Source of the DNA: Ampullaceana balthica
Lineage: Eukaryota; Mollusca; Gastropoda; Lymnaeidae
Assembly (NCBI GenBank): GCA_944989445.1
Contig: CALYLW010000067.1
Location: forward strand, 231,905 to 295,904
Reading direction: 5' to 3'
DNA length: 64,000 nt
The notes under the pieces were generated by a model that worked only from the letters and a program-made list of their open reading frames with translations, was not told where the DNA came from and did no database searches. The position numbers were made by a program, and so were the translations under genes. Positions 28,201-43,200 of this stretch are shown here, one piece after another (positions within the stretch are counted from its first letter, which is position 1; the number at the start of each line of letters is the position of its first letter).

Positions 28201-31200
28201 AAAAAACTTTTAAAAAAAACAACTACCCCCCCCCCTGTAATTGTTTTTTACGGCATACTTATACAATAAATATTTAAATAAATGATTTAAAAAAAACAAA
28301 AACATTATTTTGAATTGAATTTAGAGTTATAACTTTTTGTCAATAGTTATAAGAGATTTGTTGTACAGTTTTTTTGTCATCTACATTATGTAAGGCACAA
28401 AACAAACTTAAATTATTAATAAAGCAATCTATAGCCAGAGAATTATAACTTTACTATTGAAACCATAGAAATAATTAGAACAATGAAATAACATCAGTTA
28501 CCTCAGAGCAACTCCAAAATGGCTGCTGACTGGAATAATGCGGATGTACCGAGCAAATACATTCGAAACAAAATAGTTTGTGACGTGTGAGTTGGTATCA
28601 CTGTTAGCTGTAAAGATCTTAGTCACGCCATCTTGCTTCTCGGAGTACGGGTAGAAATCTGTACCATCAGCACTGAAGTAGACTTTGTAAGATGTGACCC
28701 ACACTGGCTCACTACCTTCACCTTGGGTGACCACACCTGACAGGTACTTCAGTTCCTGGAAGTCCACTTGGATGTAGGGGGCATTATCCCCAGGTCTGAC
28801 AAGATATAATCAATGTGTGTGTCAGTCAATAACAACATGTTTAAGAATATAAATATCAATTCAATTTCTCAAATTATAAGAACCAAATATCTAGTAAGAA
28901 AGCTTTAACAGATGAAAATAAGACAAAATGTAAATATCAATTCAATTCCTCACATCATAAGTACCAAACATCTAGTAAGACAGTTTTAACAGATGAAAAT
29001 AGGACAAAATGTAAACATCAATTCAATTTCTATATCTGGGAAGATGAAACTAAGCATGACAACATTTTTTACAGTAACCTCAAGTTTAATGGGTAACCTT
29101 TAGTAAGTAAAAATAGATTTCTTTGTGAAATAAAAACATTGGTTTTATCTATAAATTATAAATATTATATCTAAATTGTAATTATAAAGTAGCAATTTCA
29201 ATAAACGCTGTATCTTGAGAATTTGAAGGAACTTTTCCTTTAAAAAAATCTTAGAACTATTGTAGCACACCAAAAACTGACATGTTAGCCTAATGAACAA
29301 ACTTTACAAAATGTGTTGCATTTTCAGAATATGCTTTTGATTCCTTTTTAACATTATTTACCACAGTATTTAAACATTACATTTTTGCATGGGTCTTTTT
29401 GTTAAGACAAAATATGATAAGTTTAAATATAGATCTTGAATAAATATTTTAAAAGGATTTGTACCCTGGTATCCAGGAGCCCTGGTAGTCATAATCTGAA
29501 AGTCTGGCTAGTTCAGCACCATGATGTTCAATACTTGAGGACGCTGTCAGCTGGTCATCAGTGACTATACCCTCATTTTGCAATCCCATTTTTTTGTGGC
29601 ACACTGAAATTAACAACACTATGTTTAGAACACAACACAATGTTTAAAGCATAGCACAATGTTTAAAACACAACACTAAATTGAGGTGGAGAAATAGAAC
29701 AATGTTGTGGCAAGCTAAGCAAATAATTCATGTTCATTTTGCCTGGGCCTGTAGAATCTTCTATATAGAAGGAGCGTCTAAAAACAGATGAGTCATAAAA
29801 CAGGTTCTTGGTATTTGTGGTGTGAAGTCTTCTCTACCCACAGAGTTGTGGAACCTTATAAATCTATGAAAGCATGATGTTAACTGTCAATGCCTTAATT
29901 ACCCATGGAGAAATTTAGTCCCTGATTTGTCTTACCGAGTGAAACAAGCAGGTGAATTGAGAAATAAAAAGTGAATAAGAGATGCTTTTAAATTTTATAT
30001 TATACATTGCTGTGTAGCAGGATAGCAGGTTTTGTTTTTAGCAGAAAAATTTTAAGAGTTTTTCTTAATACTATCTTATACTCCAGCATTATGAAGTATA
30101 TAATTCTGTTGTGACTAAAGATGTTTGTGGTGTTAAAGCAGATCGCATATAAGTACAGTAAATGAAACAGATACCTTGTGATTGCATTAGTTCTTCCAAA
30201 AGCAAAGTATAATCTCCAAAATCATAATGAACAGTTTGTCTATAAGCAACAGCTTTGAAACATTATAGTAACATTCCTTCCACTAAACTGTAACTAAATG
30301 TACTGTCTGAGAGGATTTCTTTCATTTACCTGGTTGATCAAAGGGCACGTATGTATGTGGTGGAGCTACTGTTGGCCCTGATGTTGTTATTGTGGGGCCT
30401 CCAATGGGCAGAGTGGGAGCCTCTGTGTAGAATGGTACAAGTGGACGAGGTGTTGGCACAGATGAAGAGAAGCAGCCGATGTAGTTAAGTCTCAAGCCTG
30501 GACCATTGGGTGACCAGGTCAGTGGCTCAACACGAATGAACCTTGCCACAATCATCTACAAGAATAAGGGATCAGAGATTGCAGGTCAACACTAGAGATA
30601 AGTAAACTAATGACGAAATATTTTGATACACATACTGCATGCCACATTTAACACAAAATGTAGGTAAAACTTAGGGATGGAACATTCTCGTTTAAGTTTA
30701 GCAGTTCAAAAACATGGTTTGATGATTGAGGTATGTATGTTAATTTCAAACTATCTTTATCATCGAGATTCTTTATTAAAAAACTTAGTCATTCTGGGCA
30801 TTTTAAGGACATGGTTATATCAGTGCTCCCCTAGAGAGAATAGAGTAAAGACTTGATGTGAATTAAATTGAAGGCAGTTGACTTCAAGTCAAGGCAGCTG
30901 ACTTCAAGTCAAGGCAGCTGACTTCAAGTCAAGGCAGTTGACTTACATGTGGGAAGTAGTTTCTTCTGACCGAGTCCTTGTCCGAGTTTCCATTAAAGAT
31001 CATGATTGCGCCATCATTGTTGCGTACAGGGAAGTATGTTACGCCATCCATGCTGGTACTGACGGTGAAAGTGGAGACCCACCTTTCAGCATCTGGACTT
31101 CCCTGTGTCAGAATACCTGAGAGATTCTGGGGTTTGAGGAAGTCTACTCGGTGCCATTGGTATTTGTCAGCAACACTGCATGGAGACAAAATGTTAGACA

Positions 31201-34200
31201 AGTTAGGAAACATAATGTTAGACAAGTTAGGAAACATAATGTGGTGGCATATTTATGTTGACTCTTGATGTCTGCGTTGTCTCATAAAAGTAAACGATTT
31301 TTAAAAAATATGTCAATGACAAGTCTTACGCTGGGATCCATGAGGACTGTTTGTTAAGTCGACCGTCTCCTGCCGTATTGAGAGGTCCGAGATGACTTGA
31401 TGATGTCAGCTGGGTGTTAGGAACCAGAGAAAGTGTGTCCACATTCAAGGGGACATTACAAATAACATCTGGAAAAAATTATAGTCATTTTGTTGAGACA
31501 CTGTTTTAAATGCATTTACTAGTATTTAAATATCTAATGATAATTTGGATTTCTAGCCTTTTTTTGTGACAAGCATTCATTCATTCAGTCTTCTCTAAAT
31601 AGGCAGATTGCTAAATGAAGGTAAGAAGTTTGCTAAGGCATTTCAGGTATAGCTTCTAAGAGCATTTTAAAAAATAATGGAGGACCCTCAGTTAGAAAGT
31701 TTGAAAGTCACTCTAAATACAGCAATCACGCTGTCTGTTATACAGCAATCATGATGTCTGTTATACAGCAGTCATGGTGTCTGTTATACAGCAAATTATG
31801 CTGTCTGTCATACAGAAATCATGGTGTCTGTTATACAGCAATCATGCTGACTATTATGCAGCAGTTGTGCTGTCTGTTATACAGTTTCATGTTGTCTGTT
31901 ATAATAGACCGAGACTTTGCAATGGAGTAATGGTGAAAGGCCCTTCATATTCTTTTCAAAGTTCTAATTATGTAAAGAGTTTAGGTTCTTTTATGGTAAA
32001 AAAATAAATAATAATTTTCTGGTTAGCTATTTTTTTTCCAAACAGATCAGCTAAACATACCAGGCATAGGCAAGAAAGGTGTAGGAGTTCCAATAGGGGT
32101 TTGAATGTGTCCGAATCCTGGGGTTGCTGTCGTATATCCTCCGATGCCTGGTGTTGCTGTAAATGGATGACTCGTTGCAACTGGCTGTGGTAGCGGGGTC
32201 TGACATCCCAGTAGGTTAAACCTCAAGGCTGCTGAAGTATGGAATTCCGTGGGTCGGATTTGAACGTATCTTGCATTAATTGTAGGGAAATAATTAGTAA
32301 CAGGAGTGTACTGGTCAGTATTAGCGTTGAACACCATTGGTAGGTCAGAACTGTCCTTGACAGGTTGGAAAAAGACGCCATCATTACTGTAGTAGATTGT
32401 GTACTTGGTGACCCAGGATGGCTGGTCAGCACTGCCTTGTGTTATCACTGCAGATATTGGATAACTTGACAGGAAGTCCACTTGGATATATGGTGACTGG
32501 TCAGTTGGACTGTAAATCAAAATGTATTTTTAAAAATTTTTTTGCAATTTTTGAAATCATAGCTCCACATCTTAAATGAAATCATACATTTAAAAAATAT
32601 CTTTAAAAAAATAATTTTTTTTAAACTGAAGAACAAATGTTAATTGTTATGTAAAATACTATGAGTAAAATATTATAATGAAATGATTAAAAGATAACGT
32701 AGTGAACATAAAGGGGGTGAGACTGCAATCAGGCATATAGATTAGTAAATGGATAAGATGTAAACAGGGTATGAGTTAGCCTGACAGGACGTAACAAAAC
32801 AGCGTTTTGTTACATCCTGTCAGGCTAACTCATACCCTGTTCACATGTTATCCATTTATTAAAAGATAAATGTCTGTAATAGATAAGATTATATAAGATG
32901 AAAGAAATCTGGATTTATTCTTGTAACAAATTAGGGTAAATTCTCTTTGAACTATAAGTATCTTTGATAAATAGGACGCAATAATCTCAGTTTACAAGGG
33001 TGGTCTGCAATAGATAAGATTTGATGAAGAGTTGTTTTTTTTAAAGTTATCAGTTAAGTGAAAATCTGATGCCAATATGCGTTATTATTCAATGATAATA
33101 ATGGATTTGAATAACAAATTCAACTTAAGGACAAATGTTGAGATATTTAAGTTAAAAATTAATTTGTTTCCTTAGTCATAACAAAATCATCAAATTAATG
33201 ATTTACCTTGGAATCCATGCTCCTCCGTAAGATTCATCTTTATCCATATAAAGCCTTCCTCTGTATGGTAAATGATAAATATCCAATGAAGAGGAAGCTG
33301 TCAGCTGCTTGTTAGGAATAACAAGTTGATTGGACACACCCATTGGCAGATCACAAACTGGAGGAGAAAGGAATTTAAAAATTCAAGTTCCAATATTTTG
33401 AAAACTGATACAACAAAATTTGAGTTAAAAAACTGACTTTTTATTAACAATGCAGGAAATCAAACTTTTAGCATTCAGAAAGTTTGAAATTTTAGCAGTA
33501 AAGAAATAAGCAAGAACTAAAATTAAACCATATTTTTTTACAATTTAATAACCAATTCTGACATACTAATGTTCATTTTGATGGATAACAATAAATGTTT
33601 TTTTTTCATTGTTCTGTAAATATGTTTTTAAAAAATATATACTATATATGAATTACTTAAATGAAAAAATTTTAAACAGTTATAAGAACACTAAATATAG
33701 ATTTTAATTACAGAATTATTAAAGTCTAGTTATAAAAACACTCAAAAACTTTGTTAACACACCTATCTTTGTAGTCAAGGTTGGTGCTAATGTTGGTCCC
33801 GTGCCTGGTGTTGGTGTAGGGCCAATGATCAGTGGAGGTGGTGTGATTAGATTAAGTGGAGGCAACTCAGGCAGGCAGCCAAGAACATCAAACCTCAGAC
33901 CGATACCTCCGGGACCCGATGTCACCGGGACAATCCTGATGTACTGGGCGATGATCTCACGGTTCAGGAGGTTCCTGACTGGCGTGTTGTTGTCAGTGTT
34001 GCCATAGAAGAGATAAGGTGTCTGGTCACCTGGGTGCTCTGTGTAGGGGATGAAATCTATGCCATTTATACTGTAGTAGATGTTGAACTTTTCCACCCAA
34101 CGTTGTTGGTCTGGACTGCCTTGTGTCACAACTCCTGACAAGAGTTTGGGCTCATTGAAGTTCACTGTAATCCATTGGTTTGTGCCAGGGCTAAGAAAGT

Positions 34201-37200
34201 AAAATGTAAATTAAAATCTAACTAAAGCAACTGATTAATTTCAAATTAAGTCATACAGATCATATGGACAAGAATTGTAATGACACTAGATAGTAAAAAT
34301 AATTTTTTTACATTCGTCAAGGAGAAACATTGAAATGACAGATGACAAATATAATTTCACATAATTTGTCAACTGAAGAAATGTTTTTAAAGTGTAACAA
34401 TATCTTACCCAGGTATCCATGATCCACCAGATGTGTTGGACTTGGTGTTGTAAAGTCTGCCATCGGCTGCTGTGTGGATGGTGTCCAGGTTGGAGGATGA
34501 TGTCAGCTGGTCATTTCTCACCAAGTAATGGCTACTTAATCCCATGGGGATCAGGCACACTGTAAATAGAATTCAGCACATTAAAGAATTTTTAAAACTA
34601 AAACTTTAAAAAAAACAACCTCCATTTGGATTCATTATGGATTGAATTCTGCCTAATAATTGATAATCCAGTTCATTAATGCTAACCTAGTGGTGTAACA
34701 GGTCCTTCAGGTGTCGGAGAAGGAGTTGCTGGCCAAGTTTCTCCTGGTTTCAGAGTAGGAGCTGCTGTGTCCAGTTTCTGGGTAGTCATTGGTGTGGGGT
34801 ACAGTGTTGGGCGTGTGACAAATGTGGGATTTGCCACTGATGGGTTACAGCCCAGGACATCAAACCTGCAGATTATCACAGTTAACACTTAATTTTAGGT
34901 TTGACCTGAAACCTGCACATTTCATAGCTAACACTATATTTAAGGTTTAACATTTAACCTGCACATTTCACACTTTATTTAAGGTTTGACATCAAACCAG
35001 CACATTTCACACTTAAACAATTTTTCTTGCCCAGACAAGTGCTTAGGTTTAAATTTTTCAAAGTATTATTTCATAAAACACTTATAATAGGAAAGATTGA
35101 TTTGCTGTATCTGCTATACAATTTTTAGAAGCTTTTAAAAATATAAAATGCTACTGAAAATATATTATTATTTTGGATTTTATTATTTTTTTATGATTGA
35201 CTTCTAATGAACACGATTTTATAAAGTAATATTACCTTAAAGCTACTCCTTGGTGGTTGCTGACTGGAACAATTCGTATGTAACGGGTGATTATGTTCCT
35301 CACAAAATAATTCGTCACTGGGGTATTTTTGTCTGTGTTGGCTGTAAAATTTTTAGCGACTCCGTCTTGTTTATCAGAGTATGGGTAAAAATCTGTCCCA
35401 TCAACACTGAGGTACACCTGGAACTGAGTGACCCACTGCTCCTCACGACCTTCACCCTGTGTTACAACACCTGACAGGTATTTCAGTTCTCGGAAGTCCA
35501 CTTGGATGTAAGGTGTAGAGTCTGTATTTCTGTTATGGCCAAATAAAGTTATTTTTTTATTTTAGTTGATGATGATAATTATTTCTTGTATAGAGATATT
35601 TGTCCATGCTAGTCCAGCATGATCACAGTGCTCTGAATTTCTTAAGTCTGTTTAAATATTTAAAAGTCTTTATATTTTCATTAATTTTATTTAATGTATA
35701 TTTCCATGAATTTAAAGCAAGAGCAGTTTTGATAATGAATTAAATTTTAAAAAAAGGCTACTGTGCCAAGACCAAGATTAGTATAACATTTTTTTTTACA
35801 AAAATCAAAATCATTTTGCAATTTGTTTTCTTTAACATATATATGACATGAATATATGAACCAAGTTTGAGCTCTCTAGCTTAGGAGGAGTGGGTTTATT
35901 TAGCTCCTTAGTTACCTGCCAGACAGACAAGCTGGTGAGTTGAATAAAAGTGTGGGGGAAAAAAAACACACGTAAGAAACATCTTTCCATTTTACGGTGG
36001 TAAAATATTAACTTACGAAGGTATCCATGAGCTTTGATAGTTGTATTCTGAAAGTCTGGCCAGCTCAGGTCCATGGCTGTTGGTGTGGGATGAAGCTGTT
36101 AGCTGAGTGTCTTCTACTACTCTCTGATTCTGTATTCCCATTTCCTTGCTGCATCCTATCATCAAATGCATCCAAATAAAATATCAGTCTAACTGTTTGC
36201 TTTATAATGTTTTTCATTTATTTTTGTTTAAAGCCAATTAAATGTTAAAAAAATAAGAAACTTCTTTAGCTGCAATTAAAGATAATTTTTGGTATTTAAC
36301 ATTTTAAAAAACAAACTAAAAACCAATGAATATTGACATGAGGCAAACCTACTTGGTACATCATAAGTAATAAAAAGTGGTGGAGACACAGTTGGGATGG
36401 CAGAGGTAGCTCCAGAAACTACAGGGGTTGGAAGAGTGGGTGCATCAGTGTCAGTTTCAAATTTGACAGTTGGACGAGGTGTTGGGTACAGGGAAGAGAA
36501 ACATCCAATGTAGTTGACCCTCAAACCTGGACCATTAGGTGACCAGGTCAATGGCTGGATGCGTACATATCTGGCCAAGATGACCTAGTGGATTGTCAGA
36601 ATATAACTTATACATATTCTTATTGTCAACAATGGAACAGTTTGGTTCATATTAATATTGATAATTAATTTTGAAAATTTCAACAAATTAATTAGTATTG
36701 GTCATTTAGAAAAGTTTAATTAACTGTTTAAGTGACCAGTGAGATCAGGGGCGGATTAAGACTGCACGGGGCCCCTGGCTGCAATTCAAACTGGGGCCCT
36801 ATCCAGCCAGTGTACCTTTAGATAAAATGATTGCTAGCAGCTAATATACGACTGTAACTTGTAAATATTCATCCAAAATGATTATTCATGAAAAAACCGA
36901 ATTCGAAGAAATAACTTTTTGCCGGTATCCTAAAATTGAGTGTAAAAGACAATTTATAAAATAAAAAAACACATGAAAAAAAAATTCACACCCCACCCGG
37001 GGATCGAACCCGCATAGCTTGCACCACAAGCCTTAGTACTTCACATTCAGCCACGAGAGCTCATTCAGGGTTGTCAATTTAAAATATATATATAATATTC
37101 TTTAATAATTACTGTTATTGAGCCTATCAAATCAGGTTTTTTTACTGCTAAGACTATCGTGTGGGAAAAGATATCATTTTAATAGATGAGATTTTATTAA

Positions 37201-40200
37201 TTTATCATATTTTCAGCAATTCATGTATACATTTGTCCACATTTATTATAAAATATGCTAAGTTTTGGGGCCCTAAATTATCGGAGGCCCCTGGCTTTAG
37301 CCCGTTCAGCCCCCCCCCCTTAATCCGCCATAGAGTGAGATACCCAAGGTCAAATAAACTTCAAAAATTTCTTATGGGCAGCCTACAAAAAAATTTTCTA
37401 ACTTTTAAATTTTCAGTGCTACCTAAGAAAAATATGCTGAAAGAACTGTCTATATTTTTTAGGAAATAGAAAGATTTAGAAACATTATAATTAATGACAA
37501 ATTAAATGAATAGAAAAGTATTTATTTTAAAGTTTGCAGATTTATGATGTTGAAGAGCAACCAGATTTAAAAAATGTTATTTCACTTCAAATAAAATATC
37601 TTAAATGAAAATAATTAATAAAAATCAATGGAATTTAAAAACAAAATTATCAAGCATCAGGATTCTTAAGCAGACACTATTGCAAAAACACTCCCCACCC
37701 CCCACCAAAAAAAAATTATTAAGAGCTAATGAAAATTATCAACTGATATGAATATTTAATCATAAGTCATAATTTAAAAATTTTAACGAAAGTTGTATTT
37801 CTTTTACTTCTTACATGTGGGAAATAATTTCTTCGCACTGAATCCTGGTCAAAGTTTCCATTGAAAACCATCACTTGTCCATCATTCCCTTGGACTGGAT
37901 AAAAGGTATAACCATCTATGCTGGTACTGATGGTATAACTTGAAACCCATCTTTCAGTATTGGGACTTCCTTGTGTGAGAACACCTGACAGGTTCTGGGG
38001 TGTCAAGAAGTCAACTTGATGCCACTGGTACTTGTCGGCAAATCTATTAGACATCAATAAACCATGTTGAGTAACAGCTTGCCATTCAAAATGTTTCAGT
38101 CTTATAACAACCCTTCCCCCCCCCCACCTCGAATACTCTTGACATTCTTATCTTATCTGCAACAGAAGCTCCGTCTATACAGAAGATTATTGCATCCTAC
38201 GTTTGTGTTTAGTCCTGCATTGAAGGGTTTGTCTGCTAACTCACACTTTTCAAACCTAGGTATAGCAGCCTTGATTTCACTTTATTTAACATTATAAAAT
38301 TACATTTGAGGTCAATATTGATATTACAATTATCATAGAGACGTTTCCCTGATTTAGTAAAATAAAGTTTGAAGATGCCAATGAGCCGACAATAAACCAT
38401 AGTCCATTAAAACATACGCAGGAATCCAAGACGATTTCCTGTTATCAAGTCGACCATCTCCTGCTGTAGTCTGGGGGCCATAATTACTTGAGGATGTGAA
38501 TTGGCTGCTCAACACCATGGAGGGGCGGTCAACATTCATTGGGACATTGCACATTGTGTCTGGAGATGGAAAATGTTACAGCAAGACATGACATAATCTT
38601 GGTTATCTTTTATCTTATCTGTTACAGACGTTCTTTCTATAGAGAAGATTATTGCATAAGTGAGAAGCAATGTGTTTTTATGTCTTTCTGAAGAATGTAT
38701 TAGATTATCTTTGTGTTGTATTTCCAAATTAGAATTAATTGCCTTATGTATTATTACTAATTTGCTATTTGTTCTTCTATATACTGATAATGGATAAGAT
38801 GAGACAAACATAACATATGGAGTGTGAACAGTTCAAATGTTATTCTGATGAATATGTCTTTTTAAGAACATGTTTGTGAGGTGGTTTAAAAAACATGCTC
38901 TTACCTGGCACCAACAGGAATGGTGGGTGAAGGCCAGGAGTGGGAGTGGCCTGGGGCAGTGGAGTCTGACATCCCAACAAGTTAAAACGCAGGGCCATTG
39001 AGTTATGGGACTCAACTGGACGAATCTGGACGTATCTTGCTACAACAGTAGGGAAGAGGTTTGTTACAGGGCTGTACTGGTCAGTGTTGCCAATGAACAC
39101 AATGGGGTTGTTTGAACTGTCCTTGACAGGTTGGAAGTTGATGCCATCATTACTGTAGTAAACTGTGTACTTGGTGACCCAGGATGGCTGATCTGAGCTT
39201 CCTTGGGTGATCACCCCAGAGATTGGATAGAGTGAAAGGAAATCCACTTGGATGTAAGGAGATGTGTCATCCGACCTGTAATGACATAACGAAATTACTT
39301 TCAAAATTTCTTCATTTAAATATGAATAACTATTTGAACTCTTTAAACATTTAAGATATTTAATAATAACACAGATTAATTTTGTGTATAATTCACTTTA
39401 CTTAATTGAAAAGCATAATTTCAATGGTTAAGGTCTAAAGATAAAACAAAATGTATACAAATATATGCCTTATGAACTAAATTCTTTACTTATATTTATG
39501 TATGACTAAATAAACAAAAGAATTTTGTAAAGGGGCCGTCCATAAAGTACGTCACGCTATTTTTGACCATTTTTAACTCCCCCCTCTCCCTGTCACAAAT
39601 CTCGGACCCCCGACCCCCCCCCCTAAAGTACATCACACTTTTGAACAAAAATGTTGTTTTTTTATTAACAAAATAATTACAATTTAATAGAAAACACTGT
39701 GACGTCACACATGGCCGGACCCCCTCCCCCTGTCACAAACTGTCCCACTTTCTTACACCCCCTCCCCCCCCCCTCTGGATCGTGACGTACTTTATGGACG
39801 GCCCCAAAAGAGCTTCAAGTTGCCCATATTTTTATTTGTTTTCCATACCGTGGCAGCCAGGCTCCACCATAAGACCCAAAACTGTACGTCCCTAGTCTTC
39901 CTCTTGACGGCCCATGATACACATCCAGGGAGGAGGATGCTGTCAGCTGGTTGTCAGCAATGATCAGGTGGTTGGAGATTCCCATGGGAAGGTCACAAAC
40001 TGTCGGCAGTGAAGACATTGATCATTGTTTAGTTTAACTTTTGGCAGTCAAGACATTGATCATTGTTTAGTTTAACTTTTGGCAGTCAAGACATTGATCA
40101 TTGTTTAGTTTAACTGTTGGCAGTCAAGACATTGATCATTGTTTAGTTTAACTTTTGGCAGTCAAGACATTGATCATTGTTTAGTTTAACTGTTGGCAGT

Positions 40201-43200
40201 CAAGACATTGATCATTGTTTAGTTTAACTGTTGGCAGTCAAGACAATGATCATTGTTTAGTTTAACTGTTGGAAGTCAAGACAATGATCATTGTTTAGTT
40301 TAACTGTTGGCAGTCAATACATTGATCATTGTTTAGTTTTAACTGTTGGCAGTCAAGACAATGATCATTGTTTAGTTTAACTGTTGGCAGTCAAGACATT
40401 GATCATTGTTTAGTTTAACTGTTGGCAGTCAAGACATTGATCATTGTTTAGTTTAACTTTTGGCAGTCAAGACAATGATCATTGTTTAGTTTAACTGTTG
40501 GCAGTCAAGACATTGATCATTGTTTAGTTTAACTGTTGGCAGTCAAGACATTGATCATTGTTTAGTTTAACTTTTGGCAGTCAAGACATTGATTATTATT
40601 TAATTTAACTGACTTGACTTTTTCAAATATCCATTAATCATTTGTTTTGAATAAATATTGTTATTGATAATTTGACCAGAGAATTTTGAGAAAATGCGTA
40701 TAGTTGTCAGTTACTCTGAATTATTGCATACTTTGAAATTATGCTTGGTTAGTGTTATCTTAATTTTTTGTGAGTTCTTGATAAGAAAATTTGTTTAATG
40801 AGTGTTAAGTCTATACATAAATATGGACTTAGACATCAACCGACCTGTAGTTGGTGCCAAGGTGGGTGCCAGAGTTGGTCCGGTGCCTGGCGTTGGTGTC
40901 GGGCCAATGATCAGCGGCGGCAGAGTGGATTTGTCAGGAGGAGGCAACTCAGGCTGACAGCCCAAGACATCAAACCTGAGGCCGACCCCACCAGGACCTG
41001 ATGTCACTGGGACAATCCTGATGTACTGGGCGATGATCTCACGATTCAGGAGGTTTGTGACAGGAGTGTTGCTGTCCTTGTTTCCCGTGAACACATGGGG
41101 GGTCAGGTCCCCGGGTCGCTCTGTGTAGGGGAGGAAATCTATGCCATTCAAGCTGTAGTAGATGGTGTATCTCTCAACCCAACGTTGTTGGTCTGGGCTG
41201 CCCTGTGTCACAACTCCCGAAAGAAGTTTAGGCTTATTGAAATTAACAGTAATCCATTCCTGGTTGTTTTCCCTGAAATTTAAACAAGATGATTGAAGCA
41301 AAACACCTAGGATAATGAAATTTTTAAAAATTGAATTGTGGATAAAGATAATGAAACTCTGAAGACTTGCAGATGTAATTTCCTGCCTGATATTTTCTGT
41401 TTTAGCATTGTAAAACAAAGGTCATATTAAAATACAATCACTGAAAAACGTATTGCATTTTGAGTGAAATAATAAACATTAGAGCTGCATACAGTTTCAA
41501 ATCCATTCAGAAGTAAATTAAAACCTACCCAGGTATCCATGATCCACCGGAGGTGTTGGACTTGGTGTTGTAAAGTCTGCCATCGGCTGCTGTGTGGATG
41601 GTGTCCAGGTTGGAGGATGATGTCAGCTGGTCATTTCTCACCAAGTAATGGCTGCTTAATCCCATGGGGATCAGGCACACTGTTATATTAAAAGGATTTT
41701 TCAGTTCAAGAATTATGCAGTAAAAATCTGTGCCAAAAGTTTGACTGCTGATTCTAAATTGATAACTAAAACAACTGATAATTGTGTATGATTTTAGTTC
41801 ATCAGATCATTGAAAAGAGTTGCTGAAATAGTGAAGTCCATTGTTTATAGTTTGCTTATTATTGAATAAGGATCGGAAAAGCAAGAGCAGCCTTCCTGCA
41901 ACTCAAGAATGTTTGGGTCTCTAACAACTTAGGCAGCAAGTTAAAAGTAAGGATTTTTAACGCTATGGTAAAACCTGTGCTGCTATATGGAGCCGAGACA
42001 TGGAGAACAACGGCCGTAAACTTGAACAGAATCCAGTCCTTCATCAACAACTGTTTAAGAAGGATCATCAGAATTCACTGGCCAGACAAAATCAGCAACC
42101 AGGAACTGTGGCAGCGGACAAAACAGAAGCCCATTGAGGAAGAGATTCTCCAGAAGCAGTGGAGGTGGATTGGTCATACACTAAGAAAACCTGCTCCTAA
42201 CACAACAAAGCAAGCCCTGAAATGGAACCCACAGGGTAAGCGGAAAAGAGGCCGTCCAAGAAACACTTGGCGCCGAGAATTGGAGGCAGACATCAAGAGA
42301 ATTGGCCATGAATGGAAGATCCTGGAGAAGCTGGCCCAGGATAGAGATGCCTGGAGGTCTCTCGTAGGTGGCCTATGCCCTTGGAGGAATCGCAGACGCC
42401 GACGATGATCGGTGGATGTTCCTCATGGACGAGAAGGCTCAACATTATTGAATACTCACAGACATCTGGTCCTTGAGGTGTTGGAGCAAGAGTGGGTGGC
42501 TTTGTCTGGCCAGGATACAGTGTTGGTGACTCAGTGGCTGGGGTGGGCGGAGGTGTAGGGTACAGTGTTGAACGTGTGATAAGTGTCGGGTCTACCTCTG
42601 GGGACGGGTTGCAACCAAGGACATCAAACCTGAAGAGAGTTTTAAATCTTTCAATTTTAAAACCAAAACAGTTTTGAAAGAATCTCTGTTTTAAAAGAAA
42701 ATTTTAAAAAATTTCTTTTAAAAAGTCATACAATTTATTTTATTATAATAAAATATGAACTTCATAATGAGCAGACTAATAACCTACCTTAAAGCTACCC
42801 CCTGGTGGTTGCTGACAGGAACGATGCGAATATAACGTGCGACCACATTGTTGACAAAGTAGTTGGTCACAGGTGTGTTGATGTCTGTATTGGCTGTAAA
42901 AATTTTAGCGACTCCGTCTTGTTTATCAGAGTATGGGTAAAAATCTGTCCCATCAACACTGAGGTACACCTGGAACTGAGTGACCCACTGCTCCTCACGA
43001 CCTTCACCCTGTGTTACAACACCTGACAGGTATTTCAGTTCTCGGAAGTCCACTTGGATGTAAGGTGTTTTATCAGTTCTCCTGCATAAATAAATGTTTT
43101 ATTTAAACAGAACAATCAGTGAGAAAAAAGATTGCCTGCTGCTTTTTTAAAAAAAAACTTAATAATTTCTCACATGTTAACTAGCTGCTATATGAAGTTA

